Notes under the pieces: generated by a model
What the model saw: only the letters and a program-made list of their open reading frames with translations
Database searches by the model: none
What the model was told of the DNA's origin: nothing
Assembly: GCF_025421775.1 (NCBI RefSeq)
Contig: NZ_JAOEFX010000012.1
Span: forward strand, 1 to 64,000
Reading direction: 5' to 3'
DNA length: 64,000 bases
Origin: Paenarthrobacter aurescens
GTDB taxonomy: Bacteria > Actinomycetota > Actinomycetes > Actinomycetales > Micrococcaceae
Made by a program: the position numbers and the translations under genes
Shown: positions 32,424 through 41,022 of the stretch, in pieces
Numbering within the stretch: the first letter of the stretch is position 1
How the letters are laid out: the number at the start of each line of letters is the position of its first letter

Positions 32424-34796
32424 CTAGCGGCGGAGCTTCACTACCTGCACCTGGCCGCTGAGCCCGGTGGTGTCCAGCGTCAGGGTGGTCTTGCCCGCAG
32501 CGTCCGTCCCCAGCGTGCCCGCGCCTTCCAGGACGTTTGACCACGTGCCTTCCGGCAGGGTGAGCGTGAGGCTGGCAGCCTTTTGCGTTGGCTCGCTGAC
32601 AGCCAGGCTCAGGACGTTGCCGTGCCGGGAGAACACCACACAGGCAGCCCCGGACGCACCCAAGTCCCCTGCCGTTCCGGGCTTCCAGAACGTCGCTGCA
32701 GTGGTCTTCTCTGCTGTGAATTCCACCGACTGTGCCGTAGCGTCGTTGCGGATCACCACGTGCTTGTTGCCCTTTGCCAGCTTGCCGCACTCCTTCGCCG
32801 ACGCCCCCGGGGCCACCAGGTAGGCGTAACTCTTTGGTGCAGCACCCGCACCGTGATCGACATAGATGGTTGCGTAATTCCGCTGTTGCACTGTGGTGCT
32901 GCCGTTGATGTTCACTCCCGACCAGCTTCCGGAACGGCTTTCCCGGACCACCGTCAGAGGGGAGGAATCCAGCACGGCATAGCCGCCGAACCCTTCCAGG
33001 TGGACCCAGCGATCGTCACTCAGCACAACAGCGTTGCCGGCCGTTTCCGCAATGGTGCCGGACGCCGTCGTAAGTGCATTGTTGCCTTGGTGAAGATTGC
33101 GGTGGTCAACGATACTTTCCACCCTGGCTCCGGAACCGGTGGTGATGTCGGCGCCGAGGCAGACGGTGACGTCGCCGCTGACAAACCAGGACTTTCGGGC
33201 CGACAGGCCTGTGCGGCCGGGACCCACCAGGTGCTGTCCGACGGCGGCTATCTCACCAAGCGCGGCGGACCCTGTCCACTCATTTGCGGGCACGGCAGCA
33301 CCCCATTCACCTTCCACCTTGTCCGGCAAAGGAGTGGTGTCCACCGTGGTGCCGGGGAGGCGGTTGTAGTTGGCGGTGGCCCAGAAGGCGTCGTCGTACT
33401 GGCCGAGGTCCGCGGTGTGGAAGTAGGTCATGCCGGAACCGGTGTGGTAACCGCGGTTGTTTTCACCGTTGCCGCACTCGTACCAGGCGATGCGGTTGCT
33501 GGCCATGGACAGCGACAATGCCCAGCCGGTCCCCCGGTGGATGGTGCGGTCCATGGCGGGGAAAAGACGGTGGCCCGGCGATTCCGGCACAGGCGCAACG
33601 CCGGCGGCCAGCAGCTCCTTGACCAGGGCCGTCCGGGGGACGCTTGCCCCCGACAGGATGGGGCGATAAGTGTTGCGCGTGATCCAGCCGGCGCAGAGCC
33701 CCCGCCACCTGCTTGCCGTCGCGCTGTCCATGGCACGGGCCAGGAGCAGGATGGCTTCAATGCTGGTCGCGGCGAGGTCGTAGCCCGTGTTGGCCTCGCG
33801 GCTGATGCTCCGGCCACGCACGGAATCCGCCATGGCTCCGTTGATGATAAGCGGCGCGAATGATCCCTCGACGGCGTCGAAGAAGATGCTTCGCGATGGG
33901 TCCGAGACCTCGAAGCCGGTGCCGCCAAGGAGTGCGAACAGTTTGGACAGTCCGTTCAGCAGCACTACACCGTAGGAACCCGTGTAAGGCGTAGTGCTGT
34001 GCTGGATGAAGGAGCCGTCCCGGAAGATGCCATCGCCGCTGGTGACGTATTGCCACACCTGGCTGAGGCCCGCGATGGCGTGCTGGAGCTTGGGAGTGTC
34101 CTCTCCAGCCAAGGACCGGATGATGATTCCCTGGCACAAGTCCACGCGGTTTGCCCCCACAGAGGTGATCTTGCCGCGCTTGGGCGGGAACTGCAGCCAC
34201 GGGTCGGGGACAAAGTGGTCGATCGCGGCGGAGTAGGCCTGAATCTCAGCGGCGGACAGCTCGGCGTGAAGCAGCACCATGGTGTCGGCCAGGGCCCGGG
34301 GCACACCGATTTCCCACGACCACCAGTTGCCAACTTCTTCCTTGGCGTCGTTGTAGCAGAGCGTGTTGGCGTCAGCGAGACCCGCTTTGATGTCTGCCAG
34401 CACCGAGGCATCCCCAAACACCGCCGCGGTGGGTGTCGCCCAAGCCGTGGCGAGTTGGGCCAGCCGGGTGTACGTGGTGACCATCTCCGCGTCTTTGGCG
34501 AAGGACAAATCCGTGAAGACCGACGTCCGGCCGGGCGCACGGTTGAGCTTGGCCAAGGAGTCAGCTGCTTTGCTGTTCAGGGCCGTGATCGCTTTGCCGA
34601 AATCCGGATCGCCGGCCTGGATGACATTTCGCCCGGTAATCTGGTCCACCCAGCGGCTTCGCAGCGCTGCGAACTCCGCGGCATCCGGTTCAGTTTCTGC
34701 CCAGGCGTTCCGGGCAAACATGGAGCTGACTACTGCTGCGACGGACAGTGCACCGGCGCCCTGGAGAAGGGTCCTGCGAGGGAACTGAAGTGACAA
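32424..34796 (-). CDS. Polysaccharide lyase family 8 (hyaluronate/chondroitin/xanthan lyase type), Tat-exported
   Basis: A 790-aa enzyme. FPRRTLLQGAGALSVAAVV is a twin-arginine signal (Arg7-Arg8) with likely cleavage after AWA. The alpha/alpha-toroid domain carries the PL8 catalytic segments: NWWSWEIGVPRAL, ANRVDLCQG (Asn) and DGSFIQHSTTPYTGSYG (His and Tyr), with SVRGRSISR. Beta-sandwich domains follow. It cleaves uronic-acid-containing polymers by beta-elimination; specificity cannot be read. The start is TTG 34796, with AGGAG 7 nt before it; the upstream in-frame ATGs precede a good site poorly and would bury the Tat signal. Monocistronic, convergent with the regulator. Confidence 0.88.
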   Translation of the reverse strand: MSLQFPRRTLLQGAGALSVAAVVSSMFARNAWAETEPDAAEFAALRSRWVDQITGRNVIQAGDPDFGKAITALNSKAADSLAKLNRAPGRTSVFTDLSFAKDAEMVTTYTRLAQLATAWATPTAAVFGDASVLADIKAGLADANTLCYNDAKEEVGNWWSWEIGVPRALADTMVLLHAELSAAEIQAYSAAIDHFVPDPWLQFPPKRGKITSVGANRVDLCQGIIIRSLAGEDTPKLQHAIAGLSQVWQYVTSGDGIFRDGSFIQHSTTPYTGSYGVVLLNGLSKLFALLGGTGFEVSDPSRSIFFDAVEGSFAPLIINGAMADSVRGRSISREANTGYDLAATSIEAILLLARAMDSATASRWRGLCAGWITRNTYRPILSGASVPRTALVKELLAAGVAPVPESPGHRLFPAMDRTIHRGTGWALSLSMASNRIAWYECGNGENNRGYHTGSGMTYFHTADLGQYDDAFWATANYNRLPGTTVDTTPLPDKVEGEWGAAVPANEWTGSAALGEIAAVGQHLVGPGRTGLSARKSWFVSGDVTVCLGADITTGSGARVESIVDHRNLHQGNNALTTASGTIAETAGNAVVLSDDRWVHLEGFGGYAVLDSSPLTVVRESRSGSWSGVNINGSTTVQQRNYATIYVDHGAGAAPKSYAYLVAPGASAKECGKLAKGNKHVVIRNDATAQSVEFTAEKTTAATFWKPGTAGDLGASGAACVVFSRHGNVLSLAVSEPTQKAASLTLTLPEGTWSNVLEGAGTLGTDAAGKTTLTLDTTGLSGQVQVVKLRR

Positions 34797-34887
34797 GGAA
34801 TTGCTCCTAACACTCGTGGATGGGCATGGTCCGGCGTCCTTTGGCCGGGGCCCTCCACTGGCTTGCGTTGTAGTCAACGCGAGGTGG

Positions 34888-34901
34888 AAGGGAGGAATAA
34901 A
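34888..34901 (-). promoter_or_regulatory. 14-bp motif upstream of the lyase gene
   Basis: AAGGGAGGAATAAA on the plus strand, i.e. TTTATTCCTCCCTT read towards the lyase, 92-105 bp before its TTG start. It is an exact copy of 28397-28410. Confidence 0.4.
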
Positions 34902-34971
34902 GCAGTACCTTGCCCGCGCATCTGAACGTCGGGTCCCATTTCTGTCATAGCCCTTCGGTAAAGTGCTGACC

Positions 34972-35559
34972 ATGGACGACAAAGCGATGTTGCTCGGTTA
35001 TTTGCGGCTCCGGAGGGCTGACCTGCTCGGCAAGGTGGCGAACCTCAGCGAGTACGACGCGCGGAGGCCCATGACGCCTACGGGCACCAACCTGCTGGGC
35101 CTGGTGAAGCATGTGGCCAGCGTGGAGCTGGACTATTTCGGGGTGACCTTCGGCCGGCCAAGTGGCAGGGAGCTGCCCTGGTTGGCCGATGACGCCGAGC
35201 CGGATTCCGATATGTGGGTCCCTGTCACCGAGACGCGTGAGCAAATCCTGGAGCTGCATCACTTCTCGGCCAAGCACAGCGATGAGACCATTGAGTCCCT
35301 CCCGCTGGATGCGCCGGGGGTGGTGCCGTGGTGGTCTGAGGAAAAGAAGAACGTGACGCTCCGCCAAATCCTGGTTCACATGTGCGTGGAGACCGCCCGC
35401 CACGCAGGCCATGCAGACATCATCCGCGAACTTATTGACGGGTCCGCTGGGCAAAGACCGGGCGATCCCAACATCCCCGGCCGCAACTCAGAAGAATGGG
35501 CAGCCCACCGGTACCGTATCGAGGAAGCAGCCCGGGAGGCGGACCGCCGCCACTACTGA
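34972..35559 (+). CDS. DinB/DUF664-family protein
   Basis: A 195-aa four-helix-bundle protein of the DinB superfamily. LLGLVKHVASVELDYFG and HMCVETARHAGHADIIREL place the three metal-binding His residues; LPWWSEEKKNVTLRQILVH is typical of the DUF664 group. Members include metal-dependent thiol S-transferases (mycothiol or bacillithiol), so a mycothiol-linked detoxification role is possible but unproven. ATG 34972 is preferred over 34963. It stands alone between the lyase (divergent) and the surface operon. Confidence 0.78.
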   Translation: MDDKAMLLGYLRLRRADLLGKVANLSEYDARRPMTPTGTNLLGLVKHVASVELDYFGVTFGRPSGRELPWLADDAEPDSDMWVPVTETREQILELHHFSAKHSDETIESLPLDAPGVVPWWSEEKKNVTLRQILVHMCVETARHAGHADIIRELIDGSAGQRPGDPNIPGRNSEEWAAHRYRIEEAAREADRRHY

Positions 35560-35659
35560 GACTTCCGCCGCTGCTGAACATTTCGCCGCCCTGAACCTTC
35601 ACAGCCCACGCATATGCAGGGCAAACCTCCGGCGTAGCGTCGCTCCGTAGAAATGGGGA

Positions 35660-36652
35660 ATGACTCCTCCACAGACCGAACACCGTAAGGGCGGCCGGAC
35701 ACGGCGCGCCGTCGTCTCCGCCGTTCTGGCGGTCACTCTCTCTGCCGGGGGCGCCGCGGCCTGGGCCCTCGACCGTTTCGTCATTCCCCACGCGCAGATC
35801 ACCAACGTCTCTGAGTACGAGGCCAGCAAATCCGGCACTGCTGCAACAAACAGCACGACGGCGGACGCTTCCTCCGCTGACACGACCGCGAGCGCCGTGG
35901 TCACCGACACCTCGTACACCTCGGGCGATACGGGTGTCACCATCTCCACCGTGACCACCGGCAGCGGTGACGACACTGTCACGTACTACGTTGCCGACGT
36001 CGTGCTTGATGACGCCACGACGCTGAAGTCGGCGTTCGCCGAAGATACGTATGGCGAGAACATCACCGAGACCACGTCCGCGATCGCCGAGGACCACAGC
36101 GCGATCTTCGCCGTCAACGGCGACTACTACGGCTTCCGGGACACCGGCATCGTGATCCGCAACGGCGTGGTGTACCGGGACGAGGGCGCCCGCCAGGGAC
36201 TCGCCTTCTACAAGGACGGCAGCGTCAAGGTGTACGACGAAACCACCACCACAGCTGACCAGCTCATTGCGGACGGGGTGTGGAACACGCTCTCCTTCGG
36301 GCCTTCGCTGCTGGACAACGGCCAGATCGCCTCGGGCATTGAGGACGTGGAGGTTGATACGAACTTCGGCAATCACTCCATCCAGGGCGAGCAGCCACGC
36401 ACGGCAGTGGGCGTCATTGACGAGAACCATCTGGTGTTCGTGGTGGTGGACGGTCGCAGCCCCGGCTACAGCGCCGGAGTCACCATGACGGGCCTGGCGC
36501 AGATCATGAAGGACCTGGGCGCCACCACCGCCTACAACATCGACGGTGGCGGCTCCTCCACCATGTACTTCAACGGATCCCTGGTGAACAACCCGCTCGG
36601 CGGGAACACAGAGCGCGGCACCTCCGACATCCTCTACATCGCCCGGTCATGA
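35660..36652 (+). CDS. Phosphodiester glycosidase (NAGPA) family exoprotein
   Basis: A 330-aa protein with one N-terminal membrane anchor or signal (VVSAVLAVTLSAGGAAAWAL), a Ser/Thr/Ala-rich linker (about 55-90) and a NAGPA domain. AIFAVNGDYYGF, GIVIRNGVVYRDE, PRTAVGVID and the family hallmark NIDGGGSSTMYF are all present. The human homologue removes GlcNAc from phosphodiesters; bacterial members act on cell-wall or exopolysaccharide phosphodiesters. It is the first gene of a five-gene operon and overlaps the next by 4 bp (ATGA). It is anchored outside the membrane. Confidence 0.85.
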   Translation: MTPPQTEHRKGGRTRRAVVSAVLAVTLSAGGAAAWALDRFVIPHAQITNVSEYEASKSGTAATNSTTADASSADTTASAVVTDTSYTSGDTGVTISTVTTGSGDDTVTYYVADVVLDDATTLKSAFAEDTYGENITETTSAIAEDHSAIFAVNGDYYGFRDTGIVIRNGVVYRDEGARQGLAFYKDGSVKVYDETTTTADQLIADGVWNTLSFGPSLLDNGQIASGIEDVEVDTNFGNHSIQGEQPRTAVGVIDENHLVFVVVDGRSPGYSAGVTMTGLAQIMKDLGATTAYNIDGGGSSTMYFNGSLVNNPLGGNTERGTSDILYIARS

Positions 36653-37794
36653 TCGTCCTGATACCGGCCTACGAGCCGGACCACCAGCTCATCACACTCG
36701 TCCAAAGCCTGCGGGACGCCGATCCGTGGCTGACCATCGTGGTGGTGGACGACGGTTCCGGTCCGGACTACCAGGACACGTTCGACGACGCCGCAGGGCT
36801 TGGGTGCCACCTGCTCAGTTACGCCGTGAACGCCGGCAAGGGCCACGCGCTCAAGAGCGGGTTCGCCTTCATCGCCGAGCGTTTCCCGGGCCACGACGTG
36901 GTGTGCGCCGACAGCGACGGGCAGCATGGCGTGGCCGACATCCTGGCCGTTGCCGACCGGGTCCGCGGAGTTACCGCGTCCATGGTGCTGGGATGCCGGA
37001 ACTTCACCGGTGACGTCCCTGCCCGGAGCCGATTCGGCAACACCGTGACGCGGTGCCTCTTCCGGCTTGCGACAGGTCAACGGATCACGGACACACAGAC
37101 GGGGTTGCGGGGCTACCGGGCGGGTATGCTGCCGTGGCTGCTGACTGTCCGGGGCCAGCGCTACGAATACGAACTCAATCTCCTGCTCGAGGCGAAACAG
37201 GCCGGTTACGGCATCGAAAGTGTAGAGATTGCCACCGTCTACCTGGACGAGAACTCCGGGTCCCATTTCCGTCCCGTGGCTGACTCGATCAGGATCTACG
37301 CGCCGCTGCTGAAGTTCCTCGGCTCGTCGCTGTCCGCCTTCGTGGTGGACCTGGTGATGTTCCTGGTCCTCAGTGCCCTCACGGATTCTCTCCTGTTGGC
37401 GGTGGCCGGAGCCCGCCTGGTCAGTGCCTCGGTGAACTTCATGGTCAACCGCCGCCTGGTGTTTGACCACGGCAAAGACAGTTCGTTGCGGGCCGCTGCC
37501 ACTGGGTATGTGGCCTTGGTGGTTGTCCTGCTGTCCGCTAATTACGCCGCCATGTGGGCCCTCACGTCCCTCGCCGTCCCGGACTTGCCGGCCAAACTCG
37601 TCACCGAAGTGACACTCCTGGGTGTCAGCTACGCCGTGCAGCAGCGCTTCCTCTTCGTCCGCAAGGCCCGTGCCGCCACAACGGAAGCGGCCGCCGTCGA
37701 AACACATATCCCCACCTTGGTCCCGGCACAGTTTCAGCACAGCATCACCGGGAAAAGTGGAGCTCAATCCCCCAAGAGATTCCGGAGTAACTGA
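36649..37794 (+). CDS. Family 2 glycosyltransferase fused to a GtrA-like membrane domain
   Basis: A 381-aa protein. The N-terminal GT2 domain (about 1-225) has VLIPAYEP, TIVVVDDGSG, GHALKSGF and CADSDGQHG, like polyprenyl-phosphate sugar synthases. The C-terminal part (about 225-345) has four membrane helices of the GtrA family (LSAFVVDLVMFLVL, ASVNFMVNRRLVF). Such proteins make or flip undecaprenyl-phosphate-linked sugars for surface glycosylation. It overlaps both neighbouring genes (4 bp before, 1 bp after), so it is tightly coupled to the NAGPA and DUF4956 proteins. Confidence 0.86.
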   Translation: MIVLIPAYEPDHQLITLVQSLRDADPWLTIVVVDDGSGPDYQDTFDDAAGLGCHLLSYAVNAGKGHALKSGFAFIAERFPGHDVVCADSDGQHGVADILAVADRVRGVTASMVLGCRNFTGDVPARSRFGNTVTRCLFRLATGQRITDTQTGLRGYRAGMLPWLLTVRGQRYEYELNLLLEAKQAGYGIESVEIATVYLDENSGSHFRPVADSIRIYAPLLKFLGSSLSAFVVDLVMFLVLSALTDSLLLAVAGARLVSASVNFMVNRRLVFDHGKDSSLRAAATGYVALVVVLLSANYAAMWALTSLAVPDLPAKLVTEVTLLGVSYAVQQRFLFVRKARAATTEAAAVETHIPTLVPAQFQHSITGKSGAQSPKRFRSN

Positions 37795-38468
37795 TGAACA
37801 CCCTCATCCTCATCGCGGCAGACCTGGCCGCCATCACCACTTTGACGCTCGCCCTCTATCTCCGCCGGCACCGGCGCCGTGACCTTGTAGTTTCCTACCT
37901 GGGCATGAACGTTGGAGTCCTGGCGGTTGCCACGGCGTTGTCCGGGTCAGCTGCCGGTGTTGGCCTGGGATTGGGTCTCTTCGGTGTTCTCTCGATCATC
38001 CGGCTCCGGTCAACGGAACTGGCCCAGCACGAGGTGGCCTACTACTTCTCGGCCCTGGCACTGGGCCTGATCGCGGGCATAGGCGTCGAGCCGCTCTGGC
38101 TCACGCTGTCCCTCATGGCGCTGGTCCTCCTGGTGATGTTCATCGGCGACAACCCGCGGGTTCTCCCTGCATACCGCCACCAGACCGTGGTACTGGACCG
38201 GGCCATCAACAATGAGCCCGAGCTCTACGCCCGGTTGGAGGAAGTCCTCAACGGCAAGGTCCACTCGGCCACCATCCAGGAGCTGGACATGGTCAATGAC
38301 AAGACAATCGTGGACGTCCGTTATGCCGTCCACCCGCAGCAGCCACCGCACCCGCAGCTTGGTTTCAACCAGCCGGCAGGCGCGCTCTCCCCGGCACCGC
38401 AGGAGCTGCCCGCACAGCCTGCACCCCCCACCCAGCAGTCCGTGCCCACCTCCGCAGGTGTAGCGTGA
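37794..38468 (+). CDS. DUF4956 membrane protein
   Basis: A 224-aa protein. Residues 1-120 hold about four membrane helices, including the family signature GLFGVLSIIRLRSTELAQ, followed by HEVAYYFSALALGL. The cytoplasmic part has an alpha/beta fold (TVVLDRAINNEPELYARLEEVL), and the tail is Pro/Gln-rich. DUF4956 genes regularly neighbour VTC-domain and CotH or Cthe_2159 genes, as here. Biochemical role unknown; a membrane partner for polymer synthesis or export is inferred from the neighbours. Overlaps the next gene by 4 bp (GTGA). Confidence 0.82.
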   Translation: MNTLILIAADLAAITTLTLALYLRRHRRRDLVVSYLGMNVGVLAVATALSGSAAGVGLGLGLFGVLSIIRLRSTELAQHEVAYYFSALALGLIAGIGVEPLWLTLSLMALVLLVMFIGDNPRVLPAYRHQTVVLDRAINNEPELYARLEEVLNGKVHSATIQELDMVNDKTIVDVRYAVHPQQPPHPQLGFNQPAGALSPAPQELPAQPAPPTQQSVPTSAGVA

Positions 38469-39253
38469 GCCGCCCCGATGCCCAAGCGATCATGCCGCAG
38501 CTCAGCCAGCTGCCCGCCGTCGGACTTGAAGAACTCACCACGGAAGCTGCGCTCCTGACCCGTGTTGACCGCAAGTACCTGGTTCCGTCGGCAACGGCCC
38601 GCCAAATCCTCAGCACCTTCAGCACAGAGGCCCGGGTCCTGGAAATGGACGGGAACCGCACGTTCGCCTACGACTCCGTCTACTTCGACACCCCCGAGTT
38701 GGACAGCTACATGCTGGCCGCCCATGGTCGCCGCCGGCGATTCAAAATCCGCACCCGAACCTACTTGGACAGCGCAGTCAGCTTCCTCGAAGTGAAGACC
38801 GAAGGTGCCCGGGAGGCGACGGTCAAGGAACGGATCCCGTACGAGCCATGCGACCGCGAGCGGCTGACGGACGAGGGCTTGGCATACGTGAATGAGACGT
38901 TGGCCGCCGCGATCGGGAACGTCAGCTTCGGCCCTCTCAAGCCCGTCCTTTCCACACGCTACGACCGCACCACACTGTTCCTCCCCGAATCCGGAAGCCG
39001 CGCCACCATCGATAACGACGTCACCTGGCAGAGCCCTGGCGGCCAGCCCTGGGTGCTTGAAGACGCGGTGGTGGTGGAGACGAAATCCGGCTCAGCCCCC
39101 GGCCCTTTGGACAGGCATCTGTGGGCACACGGCGTCCGTCCCTGCCGCATCTCGAAGTTCGCCACCGGCATGGCCGCACTCCACCCCGAGTTGCCGGCCA
39201 ACCGCTGGAACCAAACACTTCGGCGCCGGATGCCCCTGCGCCCCATCCACTGA
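38465..39253 (+). CDS. VTC-domain (polyphosphate-polymerase-like) protein
   Basis: A 262-aa triphosphate-tunnel protein. LTRVDRKYLVPSA, FAYDSVYFDTPEL, RFKIRTRTYLDS, SFLEVKTE, RYDRTTLFLP and VVETKSG supply the alternating Arg/Lys/Glu residues that line the tunnel in yeast Vtc4. The yeast domain makes polyphosphate from ATP. Bacterial stand-alone VTC proteins paired with DUF4956 have not, to my knowledge, been assigned a function. GTG start at 38465 overlapping the previous stop. The conserved tunnel residues suggest it binds nucleotide or phosphate polymer in the cytoplasm. Confidence 0.84.
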   Translation: MSRPDAQAIMPQLSQLPAVGLEELTTEAALLTRVDRKYLVPSATARQILSTFSTEARVLEMDGNRTFAYDSVYFDTPELDSYMLAAHGRRRRFKIRTRTYLDSAVSFLEVKTEGAREATVKERIPYEPCDRERLTDEGLAYVNETLAAAIGNVSFGPLKPVLSTRYDRTTLFLPESGSRATIDNDVTWQSPGGQPWVLEDAVVVETKSGSAPGPLDRHLWAHGVRPCRISKFATGMAALHPELPANRWNQTLRRRMPLRPIH

Positions 39254-39282
39254 CCTTCCCTTCACAAACTTAGGAATCCACC

Positions 39283-40866
39283 ATGCGCTCTTTCCGTACA
39301 TCCCTTTCCGTTGCCGCCGTCGTCCTGGCCATTTCCCTGGCGGGCTGCTCCACGGCAACCACCAGCTCAACGTCCACGGGCACAACCTCCAGCAACAGCG
39401 GAACAACCACCACCCAGCAGGCCGTCACCGCAGCCACCATCGAGGAAGACACCCACTACGACAGCGACGACCTCACCTGGGACGCCGCAGCTGAAGTGGC
39501 AATCAGCTTGGCCGACGGCGGCAGCAAAGTGACGTCGTCGTCCTCCAACGGCGTGGCCGTGGACGGCAACACCATCACCATCAACGCCGCCGGAACCTAC
39601 CGGTTGAGCGGCTCGCTCAGCGATGGCCAGATCGTGGTGGCCGCCGACGAATCGGATACCGTGCGGATCATTCTGGATGGCGTGGAGCTGGGCAACTCAT
39701 CAGGCTCACCATTCGTGGTGCAGAGCGCGGACGAAGCCATCGTGTACCTCGAAGACGGGAGCACCAACACGTTGACCGATGCCACCACCTACGCCGACCA
39801 GGGCGAGGACGCTCCCAACGCAGCGCTCTACTCCATGGCCGACCTGACCATCGCCGGGACCGGATCCCTCACCGTCAACGGGAAGTCCAACGACGGCATC
39901 GTGTCCAAGGACGGCCTGGTGATGGCCGCCGGCAAGGTCACTGTTGACGCCGTGGACGATGGTATCCGGGGCAAGGACTACACGGTGCTGCTGGACGGCG
40001 CCTACCAGGTGACCGCGGGTGGCGACGGCGTGAAGGCGGACAACGAGACTGACGAAGGCCGCGGTTGGCTCTTGGTCAGCGGCGGCTCGTTGACAGTCAA
40101 CGCGGGAGACGACGGCGTGAAAGCCTTTAACACGCTGACCGTTTCCGGCGGTACAGTCACCGTCGCCGAGTCGGAGGAAGGGCTGGAGGCGCAGCACATC
40201 GCCATTACCGGCGGCGAAGTTTCCGTCACGGCGAACGACGACGGCGTGAACGCCTCGGGCGGCTCGTCCACCAGTACCGATGCAGGCGCGGCCGCTGGCG
40301 GGATGGGCGGACCCGGCGGTGGGGGCATGGGCGGCGGCGAAACGGTGGGCGATTACACCGTGGATGTCTCCGGTGGAACGCTCACCATCAACCCAGAGGG
40401 CGACGGCCTGGACTCCAACGGAAACGCCACCATCTCCGGCGGCACCGTGGTGGTGAACGGTCCCACCAACGACGGCAACGGTGCCTTGGACGTGAACGGT
40501 GAATTGGTGGTCACCGGCGGAACCGTGGCAGCAGCAGGCAGCGCGGGCATGGCAGTCACCCCGGGGACGTCGTCCACGCAGTCGGGCGTGCAGCTGACCT
40601 TCAACTCCTCGGTCTCCGCCGGCACTCCGGTGCACATCGTTGATTCGTCCGGTGCCGTGGTTGCCACTTTCGTGACCACCAAGACCATCGCCTCCCTGGT
40701 GTACTCCTCGTCGGCCATTACCGATGGCGAAATGTACACGGTTTATACCGGGGGCAGCGCCGACGCGAAGGCCGGCCTCACCACCGGTTCCATCGATGGC
40801 GCAGAGGACCAGGGAACGGTCACAGCGGGCCAGTACAGCCAGGCGCAGGGTCCGGGCCGCCGCTAA
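39283..40866 (+). CDS. Cthe_2159-type beta-helix carbohydrate-binding lipoprotein
   Basis: A 527-aa lipoprotein (lipobox SLAGCS). A Ser/Thr-rich spacer precedes a right-handed beta-helix of repeated turns such as DGIVSKDGLVMAAG, GGDGVKAD, AGDDGVKAFNTLTVSGG and NDDGVNASGG. Each turn has D-x-G/D-G-V segments typical of the DUF4353/Cthe_2159 family, whose Clostridium thermocellum founder binds cellulose and polygalacturonate through calcium-rich turns. A Gly/Met-rich insertion (about 330-352, with GGMGGPGGGGMGGG) interrupts the helix. Last gene of the surface operon, 29 bp after the VTC gene. A calcium-dependent surface adhesin or polymer-binding role is inferred. Confidence 0.83.
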   Translation: MRSFRTSLSVAAVVLAISLAGCSTATTSSTSTGTTSSNSGTTTTQQAVTAATIEEDTHYDSDDLTWDAAAEVAISLADGGSKVTSSSSNGVAVDGNTITINAAGTYRLSGSLSDGQIVVAADESDTVRIILDGVELGNSSGSPFVVQSADEAIVYLEDGSTNTLTDATTYADQGEDAPNAALYSMADLTIAGTGSLTVNGKSNDGIVSKDGLVMAAGKVTVDAVDDGIRGKDYTVLLDGAYQVTAGGDGVKADNETDEGRGWLLVSGGSLTVNAGDDGVKAFNTLTVSGGTVTVAESEEGLEAQHIAITGGEVSVTANDDGVNASGGSSTSTDAGAAAGGMGGPGGGGMGGGETVGDYTVDVSGGTLTINPEGDGLDSNGNATISGGTVVVNGPTNDGNGALDVNGELVVTGGTVAAAGSAGMAVTPGTSSTQSGVQLTFNSSVSAGTPVHIVDSSGAVVATFVTTKTIASLVYSSSAITDGEMYTVYTGGSADAKAGLTTGSIDGAEDQGTVTAGQYSQAQGPGRR

Positions 40867-41022
40867 ATCCTGCAAGTGTCCCCCACAAACTTGATGCGAA
40901 CTTGAGCCAATCGAAAAGGTTCCTTGATATAGCGGCGCCACGCTGGAATCAGTCGAAGCACCAATACCGAGGGGTTTCGGCAACGAATCTCAAGTATGAA
41001 ACACAACGATGTGGGGGAACCG

